The position numbers and the translations under genes were made by a program. From positions 71,058,697-71,122,696 of the forward strand of contig NC_080162.1 in assembly GCF_950295315.1 (NCBI RefSeq): a stretch of 64,000 nt of DNA. The letters run 5' to 3'. Below, one piece after another: positions 44,158-54,733 of this stretch. The notes beneath the pieces were generated by a model. That model searched no databases, was not told the origin of the DNA, and saw only the letters and a list, made by a program, of their open reading frames with translations. Source of the DNA: Erinaceus europaeus. Its lineage: Eukaryota > Chordata > Mammalia > Eulipotyphla > Erinaceidae. How positions within the stretch are numbered: position 1 is the first letter of the stretch; every line of letters begins with the position of its first letter.

Positions 44158-44285
44158 AAAACACTACACCTGAATCCTGTGGCTTCCAGACTCCTTGTAA
44201 TTAGGATGTATAGATGGCCCCCTTCCTAAAAGAAAACCTGAGCAATAATAAAGTTTGCATCTACATTGAAGGTTTTAAAAATAAC

Positions 44286-44440
44286 CCTGGAGACTGGAGA
44301 AATAGCTCACAAGGCAGGGTGCATGCTTTGCTAGGTGTGCAGCCCAGCTTCTAGCCCCAGTACCACATGGAAGGTGCTACAACATTAATGGATACACCAG
44401 TGTTGTGATATTTCTCCCACTTTTTGACTATCTGAATGAC
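44286..44440 (+). mobile_element. SINE type D
   Basis: Head GGAGAAATAGCTCACAAGGC, then TTCTAGCCCCAGTACCAC; no clear tail. Confidence 0.6.
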
Positions 44441-44591
44441 AAAGTGTCCTAGAGTGGTGAGAACATGAGGTCCTGGCTCAATACAAAATAATAACCATCT
44501 CGTCTCAGAGTTTATCCTATACACATTATAGTGTAAAGCTAACCCCAGTAGGCTTTTCCCATCCTCTTAAATTCTTGAGAAACTCTCTGAC

Positions 44592-44713
44592 CTGGCCTTC
44601 TGTGCAGCTGTGGTTCATAGGGACACAATGGTCACTACACCAGTGGCAGTCATTACTGTTCGATGTACAGCTGTAGCAATCTGTGTGCTGCTCACATCTG
44701 TCACGTTCTATAG
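44592..44713 (-). CDS. ATRN: Attractin, exon 13 (PSI module)
   Basis: This 122-base exon has a CTTTTCACAG acceptor and a CCAG|GTCAGA donor, and ends on a codon boundary. It is very cysteine-rich: DRCEQHTDCYSC, NDCHWCSDHC and NHSC, typical of a PSI domain, with one NHS sequon. PSI modules are small disulfide-bonded spacers that position neighbouring domains. The residues just before DRC vary from the human protein, as expected at an inter-domain linker. Confidence 0.94.
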
Positions 44714-45227
44714 CTGTGAAAAGAAGAAAAAATGTTATCACAACAGCTTTTACTACTATAGTCACAGGCCAGTGTAAAGTCACAGACACAGCTGCTGCTG
44801 AGCACAACCCAAAGCTGAAGTTAAAAAATCTTTAACAATGGCTGGGAGGTAACATGAGTGTGTGGAACTGGCAGGAAAATCTATCTGCATGTTCAGGTTA
44901 AAATAGTTTTTCAAAATAAGCAGATAATGTGAAGAATCATAATTTCTTACCCCCCCCAACAAAAACATACAGTATAATATATGTAAATCAAGCTGCATGC
45001 CTTAAAACCTATACAATGATGTATGTCAATTATTGTTCAATATTTTTTAAGTACCTAGAAAGTGAAAAACATATACAGTTTAATTTAATAATATAGTGGA
45101 AGTAGGTTTAGTCCCTTGAAAACTTTTTTCTTCCCAAGAGGAGCCAAAGTGACATAGAAAAATAAGCCATTTCTCCCAGCTACAAATGCAAATATAATAT
45201 GGACATAGGAAACAGGCAGTACCTTTC
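44714..45227. other. ATRN: Intron 12 sequence, no recognised element
   Basis: Ordinary intron upstream of exon 13 in gene direction; AT-rich, nothing identified. Confidence 0.5.
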
Positions 45228-46007
45228 CAACTATGATACCATCTCCCCAGACAATAACTTGGGTCCACCAGCATGTTAGCTGTCAGACTCAGACAAAAAT
45301 TAGTAGTCATGATCCCCTTGGAATATACCTAAAATAGACCTACTAGCTTTTTCTAAAATGGAGATTCCCAAATCTTCATCAGCGATATTCTCACCTTTAG
45401 GTTCATGATTAGTCAACAATTTGTTCTGCTTTATATCTTAACTCTTTTTCAGCCCCCAGGTTCCAGATGATACCATGATGCCAACCTGACTTCCCTGGCA
45501 GATGACCCCACCAATGTGTCCTGGAACTCCACCTACCCAGATCCCTGCCCCACTAGGAAAAGAGAAAGAAAGGCTGGGAGTATGGATCAACCTGTCAACA
45601 CCCATGTTCAGCAGAGAAGCAATTACAGATGCCAGGCCTTCCACCTTCTGCCCCCCACAATGATCCTGGGTCCATATTCCCAGAGGGATAAAGAATAGGA
45701 AAGCTATTAAAGGAGGGGATTGGATATGGAGCTCTGGGAGTGGGCATTATGTGGAAATGTACCCCTCTTAATGATAACTATAGTCATAACTATAGTCTTG
45801 TCAATGTTTCCATTTTTAAAAAAATTTTATTATCTTTATTTATTTGATAGAGACAGCCAGAAATTGAGAGGAAAGGGGAAGATAGAACTAGAGGCATGTG
45901 TAACACTGCTTTACCACTTGAAAAGCTTTCCCCCTGCAGGTGGGAACCAGGGGCTCGAACCTGGTTCCTTGAGCATTGTAACATGTGCATCCAATGTTTC
46001 CATTTTA

Positions 46008-46038
<31 letters not shown>

Positions 46039-46039
46039 A
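45228..46039 (+). mobile_element. L1 3'UTR-like module, copy 9, split by a SINE
   Basis: Long copy starting near CTATGATACCATCTCCCC, reaching AATGTTTCCATTTT, interrupted by a SINE, then ending (AAAT)n at 46006-46039. Confidence 0.8.
45817..45992 (-). mobile_element. SINE type B nested in the module
   Basis: 14-base repeat AATGTTTCCATTTT (45803-45816 and 45993-46006). The head is cut short at the right (GCACATGTTACAATGCTC on minus). Confidence 0.92.
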
Positions 46040-46509
46040 TGGAAACAGGCAGTGCCTCTGAACCCCAAAGGAGATGTTAGGCTGAATTGCATTTTGTGCA
46101 TGTAGATGTTAAATCCAAGACATCAAATTTGAGAGCTTTGGGGTTATTAGAAATCTACTGCATCTCCTACTGAGCCCCCCAAAAAAGTTAGGAACAAAAA
46201 GGAAGCTGCACAACCATAATGTTATATCTATTACACTACTCATGGTTGTGGCATATGGTGAAGTCTATAAACAAGAGAAGGCTGTACCCATCCTAGCAAA
46301 GACCTTGGAAGATTGTTTTTGAGCTGCTCTTCTTGGCCTGGTCAGGGTCTTAAGGATTGGGACCACACAGAAAGCAGAGTGGACCAAGGGTTTGACAGCT
46401 GAGATAAGTTTACAGCAAATGAGTTAGTCATGAACCACTTAAGATAATTTAATGGGTTTTCCCCATAAACGTGCACACTTAATTTGATCTGTTAAAAAAG
46501 TAACCATTT

Positions 46510-46808
46510 GGGGGTCAGGCGGTAGTGTATGCAGCATGAAGCACAAGGACAGGCGTAAGGATCCCAGTTAGAGCGCATAGGCGGTGAAGCAGGTCTGCAG
46601 GTGTCTATCTTTCTGTCCCCCTCTCTGTCTTCCCCTCCTCTCTCCATTTCTCTCTGTCCTATCCAACAATGAATGACATCAACAACAACAATAATAATAA
46701 CAACAACAAGGGCAACAAAAGGGGGGGAACGTGGTCTCCAGGAGCAGTGGATTCATGGTGCAGACACTGAGCCCCAACAATAACCCTGGAGGCAAAAAAA
46801 AAAAAAAA
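46510..46808 (+). mobile_element. SINE type A, long-tail form, internal deletion
   Basis: Flanked by GTAACCATTT (46500-46509 and 46809-46818). Around box B, CAGTTAGAGCGCATAGGCGG shows loss of the usual CTCCCCACCTGCAGG region. The tail module is intact in outline. Confidence 0.9.
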
Positions 46809-47049
46809 GTAACCATTTTGCTGATTTTACCTCTTACAGGGAGACAGTGACTAATCCACTGGTCATCTCACTTATCAGCACTCATCAAACCACTAATAAA
46901 CCTGGAAAGTTACTGAAGTGCTCTTGTTGACTGTTTATGTCTACAAAAATGAAAGTTGCCTCTGTCACCCTCTCATGGAATTAAGAAATTTAATCACTAT
47001 ACCTTAATTGAAGTAAACAGATGTTTTACAGAGACTTTATTTTACTTTT

Positions 47050-47353
47050 AAAGGCTCAAGGCCTGCACTATGAATCCACTGCTCCTGGAAGCCATTTTTT
47101 CCATTTTGTTGTTGTTAATTTTTGTTGCTTTTATTGTTACTGTTGCCACTGCTGTTATTGTTGGACAGGATAGAGAGAAATCAAGAGAAGAGGGGAAGAC
47201 AGAGGGGGAAAGAAAGATAGACACCTGCAGACCGGCTTCATGGCCTATGAAGTGACCCTCCTGCAGGTGGGGAGCTCAAACGGGAATCCTTATGCCAGTC
47301 CTTGCGCTTCACACCATATGCACATAACCAACTGTGCTACCACCCCACCCCCC
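47050..47353 (-). mobile_element. SINE type A, long-tail form
   Basis: The left end is the reversed tail module (GGCCTGCACTATGAATCCAC, TCCTGGAAGCC). Minus-strand head GGGGTGGTAGCACAGTTGGT. Confidence 0.9.
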
Positions 47354-48123
47354 ACTATACTGTGCTGTGTGTCAGTAGAAGGGGCAAGAAGTTAAGTAGG
47401 CAGGATGAAGAAAGTCTGGAATGCATGAGGTGTGGATCTAGAAGCAGGGGTCACTCACTGCTCATCTTTAGCAACCATCTGTCTTGGTACTGTTGCTAAG
47501 TCTCACTAGAGAAGCTAGACAAGAATACTCTGTGAAGATAGTAACTACATCCAACCACTGAAACAATCTATTCCAACATGCCTTTTCTGGGTTGACCTCC
47601 TTAATGTCATCCTTAATATTAGACCAGAATAATCTAATATGGCATTACATATAGATTATGCATTTCAATATGGTAGTAATACATAGTCTTAAAATTAATT
47701 AAAATTAAACATCTAGGTCCTCAGTTATGCCAGTCTCATTCTAAGTGTTAGACAGTGACATGTGGCTAACTGGTCAACATACTGGGACCATGCAGATGTA
47801 GAATATTTCTATAATCACAAAAATTACTATTACACTGCAGTGTGTCTCACACCAACTGCATCCAGGTTCTCAGACTGATATACAAAGCCGTTACAATGCT
47901 AAGGAGGTACTGTCCCCATCATTTGTGGATGGCTTCTAGGAGTAATTTGGAAGTTCCTCCATATGTTGTAATGATGTTTACAAACCAACTCTCAAATATC
48001 CATTATGTCCCTGCACAAGTTACTACTGAAAATTTTTTTAATAATAAAATAACATAAAGGTGTTTTCATAACCACGATAAAATGGGATGTTAAATTATAT
48101 TTTAAGAAATGAAAAAGACATAC
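47354..48123. other. ATRN: Intron 12 sequence near exon 12, no recognised element
   Basis: About 770 bases of intron downstream of exon 12; nothing identified. Confidence 0.5.
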
Positions 48124-48344
48124 GTCCTTTGGATAAACATTCTGATTTTGACTTTTCTTCTTGTGTTTCAGTTGCCAACTCCCAAGAGATACACTGAGAT
48201 GACTCTGTGTCCCACACACACCGAATATCAGGTCCTGCTGCTAGACAAGTAGCTTCATTCTGATGTGATTCACACTTTTCTAATGTGAAGACCAGGATGT
48301 CGCTAAGGAGGAGACTATTGAAACCACCAAATAAATACATGTTG
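48124..48344 (-). CDS. ATRN: Attractin, exon 12 (kelch end, first PSI module)
   Basis: This 221-base exon has a CCATTCTAG acceptor and a GGAC|GTATGT donor. It starts NMYLFGGFNSLLLSDILVF, the final propeller strand. It then enters a PSI/plexin-type cysteine module with spaced cysteines in KCESH, TCLAAG, RCVW, QCISW and SECLSK. The kelch propeller therefore closes in the same exon that opens the PSI region. It encodes 73 complete codons, phase 2 in and 1 out. Confidence 0.95.
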
Positions 48345-48582
48345 CTAGAATGGGAGGGAAAGAGAGAAATGTATTAAGTTTTATAATACATACCTTAACA
48401 TACCTTTTGCAATCTTTAGACAAATCTTACATATCTAAAGTCACATAAGAAATTACTTTTTTGGTCTCAAAAATATTCTTATATTCTTCCCTTCAAAATT
48501 CCAAATTTTCATCCTGACTTAAAGCTACTTTGAGAAGTTTCAACAATCCACTGATTATTTACAGCTATTAAAGTTCTCATAA

Positions 48583-48714
48583 AGAGTTGGGGAGATAGCA
48601 TAAAGGTTATAAAAACAGACTGATGCCTGAGGCTCACAGTCCCAGGTTCAATTTCCTGCACCAAAACTGGTCAGAGTTGAGCAGTGCTCTGGCAAAAAAA
48701 GAAAAAAAAGAAAA
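48583..48714 (+). mobile_element. SINE type C
   Basis: GGGGAGATAGCATAAAGGTTAT and GGTTCAATTTCCTGCACC, with an A-rich tail. Confidence 0.8.
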
Positions 48715-48733
48715 GTCTAAAAAGTTCTCATGA

Positions 48734-48937
48734 CTGGGCTGGGTGGTGGCACACCTGGTTCAGTGCACATGTTATATTGCACAAGGATCTGGGTTTAAGT
48801 CCCCAGTCCCCACCTGCAGGAAGAAAGCTTTGTGAGTGGTGAAGCAGTGTTACAGATGTCTTTCTCCCTGTCACCTGCTTCCCTCTAGATTTCTAGTTGT
48901 CTCTATCCAATAAATAAAGATAATAAAAACCATTTTT
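48734..48937 (+). mobile_element. SINE type B
   Basis: 12-base repeat AAGTTCTCATGA (48722-48733 and 48938-48949). Tail CTATCCAATAAATAAAGATA. Confidence 0.93.
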
Positions 48938-48958
48938 AAGTTCTCATGATAACCTATG

Positions 48959-48980
48959 AATATATATATATATATATATC
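48959..48980. repeat. (TA)n microsatellite
   Basis: About ten TA units at the edge of a degenerate SINE. Confidence 0.85.
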
Positions 48981-49136
48981 CTGAAAGTGAGCAAGAGAGA
49001 GAATGGGAGAAAAAAAGACAGCAGAGCACTATTCAGCCCTGATACATGTTATCTCCAGAAACTAAATCCAGGTCCTCTAGGGCCTCAGGCATGTAGCTTT
49101 TGTGCTCTTAATGCAGAACTGTCTCAGTGACTCCTA
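48981..49136 (-). mobile_element. SINE type D
   Basis: Diverged minus-strand copy: GAGACAGTTCTGCATTAAGA, GGATTTAGTTTCTGG. Confidence 0.55.
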
Positions 49137-49575
49137 ATCTGGTGAGCTTTAACCTAGAATATAATAACATTTATTAACATAACAACATGTATAACATTAT
49201 AAGATTTATAACATTATAATAACATTTATTAAAATTAAAAGACAGTTTTTCTTTCACAAGTTACTATATATGTTTTAACATTTTTCAATATTAAAAACAT
49301 ACTCTTTAAAAAGCATAAAGTCTCTAATTATTAAAACCGTAATGAATACACAGACCCATAAGAGCAGACAAAAAATACTATGTACATTTAGTATACAATG
49401 AATGTGACATCTTAATCAGTTGAGGGGAAAGATGAACATTTCAGTAGCAGTATTATAATAATTACACAAACATATGGAAAAAAATTAATAAAAGAAAACA
49501 CATTCTTATTCTCTACTTCAGGATAAATTTCAAATGGATCAGAGATGGGTGTGGGGTAGAATGCATAAGAAAGAC
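49137..49575. other. ATRN: Intron 11 sequence, no recognised element
   Basis: AT-rich with a short local triplication of ATAACATTTATTAA-like words at 49160-49240; otherwise plain intron. Confidence 0.5.
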
Positions 49576-49882
49576 GAGGAGCTGGGCAGTGGCACACCTG
49601 GTTAAGTACACAATGCACTATGTGCAAGGATCTGCGTAAGGACCCAGATTCAAGCCCCCGCGCCCCACCTGTAGCTGGGATGCTTCACAAGCAGTGAAGC
49701 AGGTTTGCAGGTGTCTTTCTCTCCTCCTATGTCTCCCTTGCCCCTCTGAACTTCCCTCTGTCCTATCGAATAAAATAGAACAAGGGAAAAATAGCCATTG
49801 GAAGAGGTGGATTTGCAGTGTTACAGTGCTGGCACCAAGCCCCAGGGATAACCCTTGACGCAAAAAAAAAAAAAAAAAAAAA
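49576..49882 (+). mobile_element. SINE type A/B hybrid, long-tail form, older
   Basis: A head like type B (GGCACACCTGGTTAAG) with an A-type body and a diverged tail module (GCCATTGGAAGAGG...AACCCTTGACGC), then A21. Confidence 0.8.
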
Positions 49883-49929
49883 ATCCTTAATTTTGAATCC
49901 ATAAGTTAATTAAAAAACACATTAAAAAT

Positions 49930-50232
49930 GTGAATACATATTGATGGGTCAAGAGGTACCTCCACTAGAAGAACACACATGTTATTATGAGCAAGGCTGG
50001 GTTCAAGGATGAAGATAAGAGGGCTCTGAACTCCAGCTCCATCAGCACTCAGAGAGAGAGAAGGAAAAGGAATGGGACATATGGAGGTGGCTACAATATC
50101 ATGATTGGCTTAGAGGAGAAGAGAGGATTGAATCAGAAAAAGACGGGGCATGTATAAATGTGGACAGATAGTTGTAGAGAAGCTACAGTGGGAAGCTTCA
50201 CAAGTAGTGAAAGGTATCTCTCATCTCTATCT
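49930..50232 (+). mobile_element. Degenerate SINE with purine-rich insert
   Basis: Head-like GGTACCTCCACTAGAAGAAC and TGGGTTCAAGG at the left, and AAGCTTCACAAGTAGTGAA at the right, are separated by ~150 unrelated purine-rich bases. Confidence 0.4.
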
Positions 50233-50239
50233 CTTTTTT

Positions 50240-50500
50240 TCCCTTTTCTCTTTTATTTTTTTATTAGTAATTTAATAATGATTGACAAGATTATGGGATA
50301 AGAGGGGTACAATTCCATACAATTGCCACCACCAGAGTTCTGTATCCCATCCCCTCCACTGGAAGCTTTCCTATTCTTTATCTCTCTGAGAGTATGGACC
50401 AAAGATCTTTATGGGGTACAGAAGGTAGAAGGTCTGGCTTCTGTAATTGCTTCTCTGCTGGGCATGGGTATTGACAGGCTGATTCACACCCCCCTAGAGA
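50240..50500 (-). mobile_element. L1 3'UTR-like module, copy 10, minus strand
   Basis: The only minus-strand (ATRN-sense) copy. The reverse complement runs CAATTACAGAAGCCAGACC through CTCTGGTGGTGGCAATTG to TTAATAAAAAAATAAAAG. Confidence 0.8.
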
Positions 50501-50507
50501 GCAGTCA

Positions 50508-50654
50508 AGAGGGACAGGATAGATATAGACACCTGCAGCACTGCTTTACCACTCATGAAGCATTCTCCCTGCAGGTAGGAACTAGAAGCTTGAACCTGGG
50601 CCCTTGTGCATTGTAGCATGTGTATTCAACCAGATGTAACAACATCCGGCCCTG
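50508..50654 (-). mobile_element. SINE type B, truncated tail
   Basis: Starts in the GACACCTGCAGCACTGC body and ends in the reversed head (TTGTTACATCTGGTTG on minus). Confidence 0.75.
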
Positions 50655-50759
50655 AACAAATTTTTGAAGTTATAAGACAACTGGGAAATTTGAACATTGA
50701 TAGCACATTGAGTTATATTAATGATTCACAGTTCAATGTGTGATACTGTTTTCTGGTTG

Positions 50760-51370
50760 CTTCATTTTTTGTTTGCTTTTTAACAATTTCATTCATTTTT
50801 AAACAAAGTTTGTTGATTTGCCATTGGTTTACACTACCGTATACTCCAGGTGGGCTATCCCCACTGCCAAAGTGCTAATGCTATAACACTATCAAAAAAC
50901 CTCCTCTACCTGGATGGCTTCTACCACTACCTCTTCCCCTTTCCCTCTGGTAACCACTATATTTTTCACAGAGTCTAAGAGTTATTCTGCTTGTATCCTC
51001 CCAGTTTGTTTGATTTGGCTATGTATAATCCACATGAGTAAAATTACCTGGTAATTGTCTTTTACTTCCTGACTAATTTCATTATTAATATAATACCTTC
51101 AAGTTCTATTCATGTTATTGTAAAAAAAAAAAAAGATTCACCTTTTAAGAAGTTTAATAGCATTCTACTGAGTCTATACTCCACAACTTCTTTACCCAGT
51201 CATCCACCACTGGACATTTAGGTTGATTCCTTGTACCGAGTACTGTGAATAATGCTGCTATGACTACAGAGATACAAAGATATCTTTTCATGTCCTTCAT
51301 GTAAATACCTTGGGTCTGTCCTGTTATTTCCACTTTTAGTTCAAAAATTTCCATACAAAAACTATCTTTA
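50760..51370 (-). mobile_element. L1 3' region, minus strand, intermediate age
   Basis: The reverse complement has TGGACTGGGTAAAGAAG-like spacing: CAGTGGTGGATGACTGGGTA, AAGTTGTGGAGTATAGAC and AATGCTATTAAACTTCTT, then a long 3'UTR. It is more diverged than the L1s at 8282 and 32136. Confidence 0.75.
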
Positions 51371-51384
51371 AAAGATAGCTGGAC

Positions 51385-52010
51385 AATTCACCGAATTTGC
51401 AGATTCTATATTTGCAAATCTGCCTACCTGCCAAAATTTATTTCTAACTCCAAAATCAATATTTGTGATGGTTTCATGGTCATTTGCAGACATGCGCAAG
51501 CTCAGAAAAACTTGAGTTGCCCATTATGTATATTCCCAGTTGAGGTCACACAAGGCAACACAGTGCTGCTTGTTTCAGTCCTTACACAGTAAACAAGTGT
51601 CCAGTTTATGATTTATTTGGGCCACTTTTTTTTTCCATTTTTGTGCTTAATGTTGGTGATTTTACCATTTTAAAATGGTCCCCAAGAGCAGTGCTAAAGA
51701 GCTGTCTAGTGTTCTCAAGAACAGTAAATTTGTAATGTATCTCAGAGAGAAAATACATGTGCTAGATCAGCTTTATTCACGCCCGAGTTACAGTGCTGAT
51801 GGATGTGAATTCAATGCTAATATGTCAACCACATATTAAATAAGATAGCTTTACACAAAAACAAACATTTAAAAGGTTATATATTGACCCACTGACAAAA
51901 AGGGAAATCTAACCTTGTATTCCCTCTAGGAGCAATAATCCAATACTGTCTAATTCAGTGCTTGCAGTGACTTTATAAAACATGGGTACGCAATCAGAAC
52001 CAACAAGCCA
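51385..52010 (+). mobile_element. Tigger-like (TcMar) DNA transposon remnant
   Basis: Matches my memory of a mammalian Tigger family: CGAATTTGCAGATTC, then TCATTTGCAGACATGCGCA, then the decayed transposase start AAAATGGTCCCCAAGAGCAG and GAGAAAATACATGTGCTAGA, and an end with CCTCTAGGAGCAATAATCC. The internal transposase is largely missing. Such copies predate the split of placental orders. Confidence 0.65.
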
Positions 52011-52399
52011 CACAGTATACTGGGCCATCTATCATACACATGACTCAAAGACAAGTTGGCACTGACTGAAACACTTCCCATATTACTTGGGTATTGTAAT
52101 TCTTGATTAACTAGTATGGATCTTCTTTATAAAGTCTTGTACAAAACTTTAGGTCTTACTAAATTTAGGTCTTACTAAATAATCTGGATAACCATCTAAG
52201 TCTCTTTGAAAAAGGAAAGGCAGTAATTCATATCCAAAACTTTAAATATTTAAATATAAATCAGGAAATTACATGTTATAAACAACAAATGGGATAAAAG
52301 AGTCCTATAAATAACAGGTAAAGACAAGCTCATGCTTTCATACTTTATATTCTTTTGAAGCACAAGAGAAAAGTACCAAACACTTTCTTTTTCAATTAC

Positions 52400-52484
52400 C
52401 TGTTGTATACGACAGCTGACTGGCCAAATCTGTTGACATCATGGTGGAGATTAGGTCTAGGAAGCACTGACCATCGGTCACAAG
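52400..52484 (-). CDS. ATRN: Attractin, exon 11 (last kelch blade)
   Basis: This short 85-base exon was found by splice sites and similarity. The acceptor is TTTCTCCTAG and the donor CAACAG|GTAATT. It encodes CDRWSVLPRPNLHHDVNRFG followed by QSAVVYN. Two leading bases complete Ala with exon 10 and two trailing bases start Ser for exon 12. Human attractin, as I remember it, has GHSAV where this copy reads GQSAV, so the usual kelch histidine is replaced by Gln. An L1 5'UTR insertion starts 84 bases upstream of the acceptor. Confidence 0.92.
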
Positions 52485-52734
52485 CTAGGAGAAAGAAAAA
52501 CGCATTTCAGAAGAGACTGTCATTCATAATTAAAAGGAACTCAAATTTTCTTTAAGAAGGCTGCAGCAGGTTCCAGGAAGATGGCGGACTGAGAAGCTGC
52601 TAGCAGCATGTGCTCTGATCACATCTTCTGGAAACGGTAGGATTTTCTGCCGTTAGCAGGCCAGTCAATAAGGGGTCCTAGTGGTGACACCAAAGAGGTG
52701 ACTATAATTTAATTTGGGTTAAGAATTAGAGTAA

Positions 52735-52960
52735 AGGTGGCACGGACTAGCGGGCAGGCTGCTCCAGACTTCCCAGGCGGCGGCGGGCAAGGCGGGTGCG
52801 CCGGGCATTGTCCTCCACCCGGGAAGGCGGCTCCTCCGCCGGTTGCAGAGCGCTGCTGGGCGGCCGGCAGAGGACCCGGAGGGAGCACTATAGCTCGGGG
52901 GCTTTCTCTTGGGAGTCTCCAGGGACCACCACGACCCTGAGGGTGGATCCAAAGACTTCT
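52735..52960 (+). promoter_or_regulatory. CpG-rich part of the L1 promoter
   Basis: About 17 CpG in roughly 165 bases, unique in this CpG-poor window, between the two promoter blocks. In the L1 family the 5'UTR drives sense transcription, and in some species also antisense transcription. Confidence 0.5.
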
Positions 52961-53035
52961 TAAGTATAGCTCTCATTGGATCAAAGGACTTGGAGCTAGT
53001 TTTCACTTTCGAGAAATCCTTTAAAAAAGTCTGGA

Positions 53036-53048
53036 GGGGGGGGGGGGG
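53036..53048 (+). repeat. G13 run between L1 promoter blocks
   Basis: Thirteen consecutive G directly before the second GGAAGATGGCGGACTGAG block. Confidence 0.85.
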
Positions 53049-53989
53049 TTTCCCGGAAGATGGCGGACTGAGAAGCTGCTAGCCGCTGAGCTCCGAACAC
53101 ATCTCCTGGAAACAGCAGGATTTTCTGCCTTTAGCAGGCCAGCCAATAAGGGGTCATAGCGGTGACAAGGAGGTGACTATAACTTAACTTGGGTTAAGAA
53201 TTAGAGTAGGGGAAAAAAATTCTTTTTTCTTCCTTTTAATTTTCAAGCATATCTCCTTCCCCCGCCCCATAAGCAGTCCCTGGGGACCAGCTCCTAGCAG
53301 GATACCCCACACCACCAAACAGGGTGCTTTTTTGAATTCACTGATACACATTTGGGAAGTTCCTTGCACTGCTCTTTAATTACAACTTTAATTACAGCTT
53401 TTTCTTATCTTCTCCCTTCTCTCTCTCTTGTCTCTCTTTTTTTTAAATCTTGTCATACACTTCTTCCTTCTTCTTTGCCTTTCTGAATTTGTGAATTACT
53501 TTGGGGAAGAAATCTGACTCAGAGTGGACTCTCTATGTGTGTATCTCTGCTCTAGTTCCCTTTCCCCTCTTGTTACCCCTAGAATATACAGTGGATAGTA
53601 GATTTGCATAACTGTCTATTCTTGCTATCCTCTCTTTCTTTTCTTTCTTCACTGGGATTTGGTTACTATTTTTTCATGGACTGGAGAAATTGTTTGGCTA
53701 ACTGGTAACGATTAAACTACTGCAATACTTACTTCAGTTGCTACTGTAATTCCGGAGGTTGGTGAGTGCAATTGTCATAAAGGTATTTAGTATAGTGTTA
53801 CTTGTACTCAAGACACAACAACTGAGGAACAACAGAGCATAAAGAAGGCTGCAGCAAATATGGACTCATAAAATGTACCTCTTGGTTTTTCTTCATACAC
53901 CATTATTTCTGGGGTAAAATGCAGAACCATATGGCCATTCTAATTAGAGAATGCAATATCTGTGATACCCATGTCATTCTCTGTTGCCT

Positions 53990-54180
53990 ATTTTTTTAAA
54001 TTATCATTTTATTTTATTTATTATTGGACAGAAACAGAGATTGAGAGAGATAGAGAGACACCTGCAGCCTTTATTTACCATTCATGAAGCTTTCCCTGCA
54101 GGTGGAAACCAAGAGTTTGAACCTGGGTCCTTGTACACTGTAATGTGTGCACTTAATCAAATGCGCCACCACCTGGTCCC
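53990..54180 (-). mobile_element. SINE type B
   Basis: Imperfect flanking repeat CTCTGTTGCCTAT / CTCTATTACCTAT. Minus-strand head GGACCAGGTGGTGGCGCAT. Confidence 0.85.
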
Positions 54181-54713
54181 TCTCTATTACCTATTAATTT
54201 TACCCATTAGATTGTAAAGAAAGCAGGTGGGTTCCAGACTTATTTTCTACTCTTGCTTATCTCCGTTTTCCTCAATTTATTAGCTAGAATGCAGGATGAA
54301 AATTAAAACAAGTGAGTCTCCAACTATATCTTTAAAACAAAAACAAAACCTCTACTAGATCTCCCTAATTTACTGACTTTTATTTCTCTGGGCCATGCTA
54401 AAAACTTCTAACTGGTACTGCTATGCCATACCAACCAAACATTGCCTCCTTCTTTAAGGCACTTTGACAATAATATTCACTATGCAAAGGTTCTTCCACT
54501 CAATTCAGAGCATTTATTTAACTTTGTTAATAACAGTTTTTGAGTCCATTTCCAACCTAGCCTAGACTTGTGTGGTCTTCCCTTTGGGGAGAAGAAAGGC
54601 CACCAGATGCCCTAGTTTCCTGCCCACATACCACACTTCCTATCCTAAAACCACCTGCCTCTCAATATGGCATTTATATAGGCTCATGAAGCCACTTGAA
54701 AGACTGCTTTGTT
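54181..54713. other. ATRN: Intron 10 sequence, no recognised element
   Basis: About 530 bases of intron; nothing identified. Confidence 0.5.
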
Positions 54714-54733
54714 TCCCTTCATGGATATGTTTT

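Larger units (their letters stand above)
52569..53841 (+). mobile_element. L1 5'UTR-only insertion with target-site duplication
   Basis: Begins GGTTCCAGGAAGATGGCGGA, an L1 5' end, and is flanked by the 15-base repeat AAGAAGGCTGCAGCA (52554-52568 and 53842-53856). A ~165-base promoter block occurs twice (52569-52733 and 53049-53210), the first followed by a CpG-rich stretch. It stops inside the 5'UTR: no ORF1, no 3'UTR and no poly(A). It lies 84 bases upstream of the exon 11 acceptor, opposite to ATRN. Confidence 0.8.

Noticed and set aside
52719..53006. Open frames in the CpG-rich stretch, as a possible host CpG-island promoter and first exon
   Set aside because: The stretch is bounded by repeated L1 promoter blocks and a target-site duplication, so it is L1 5'UTR.
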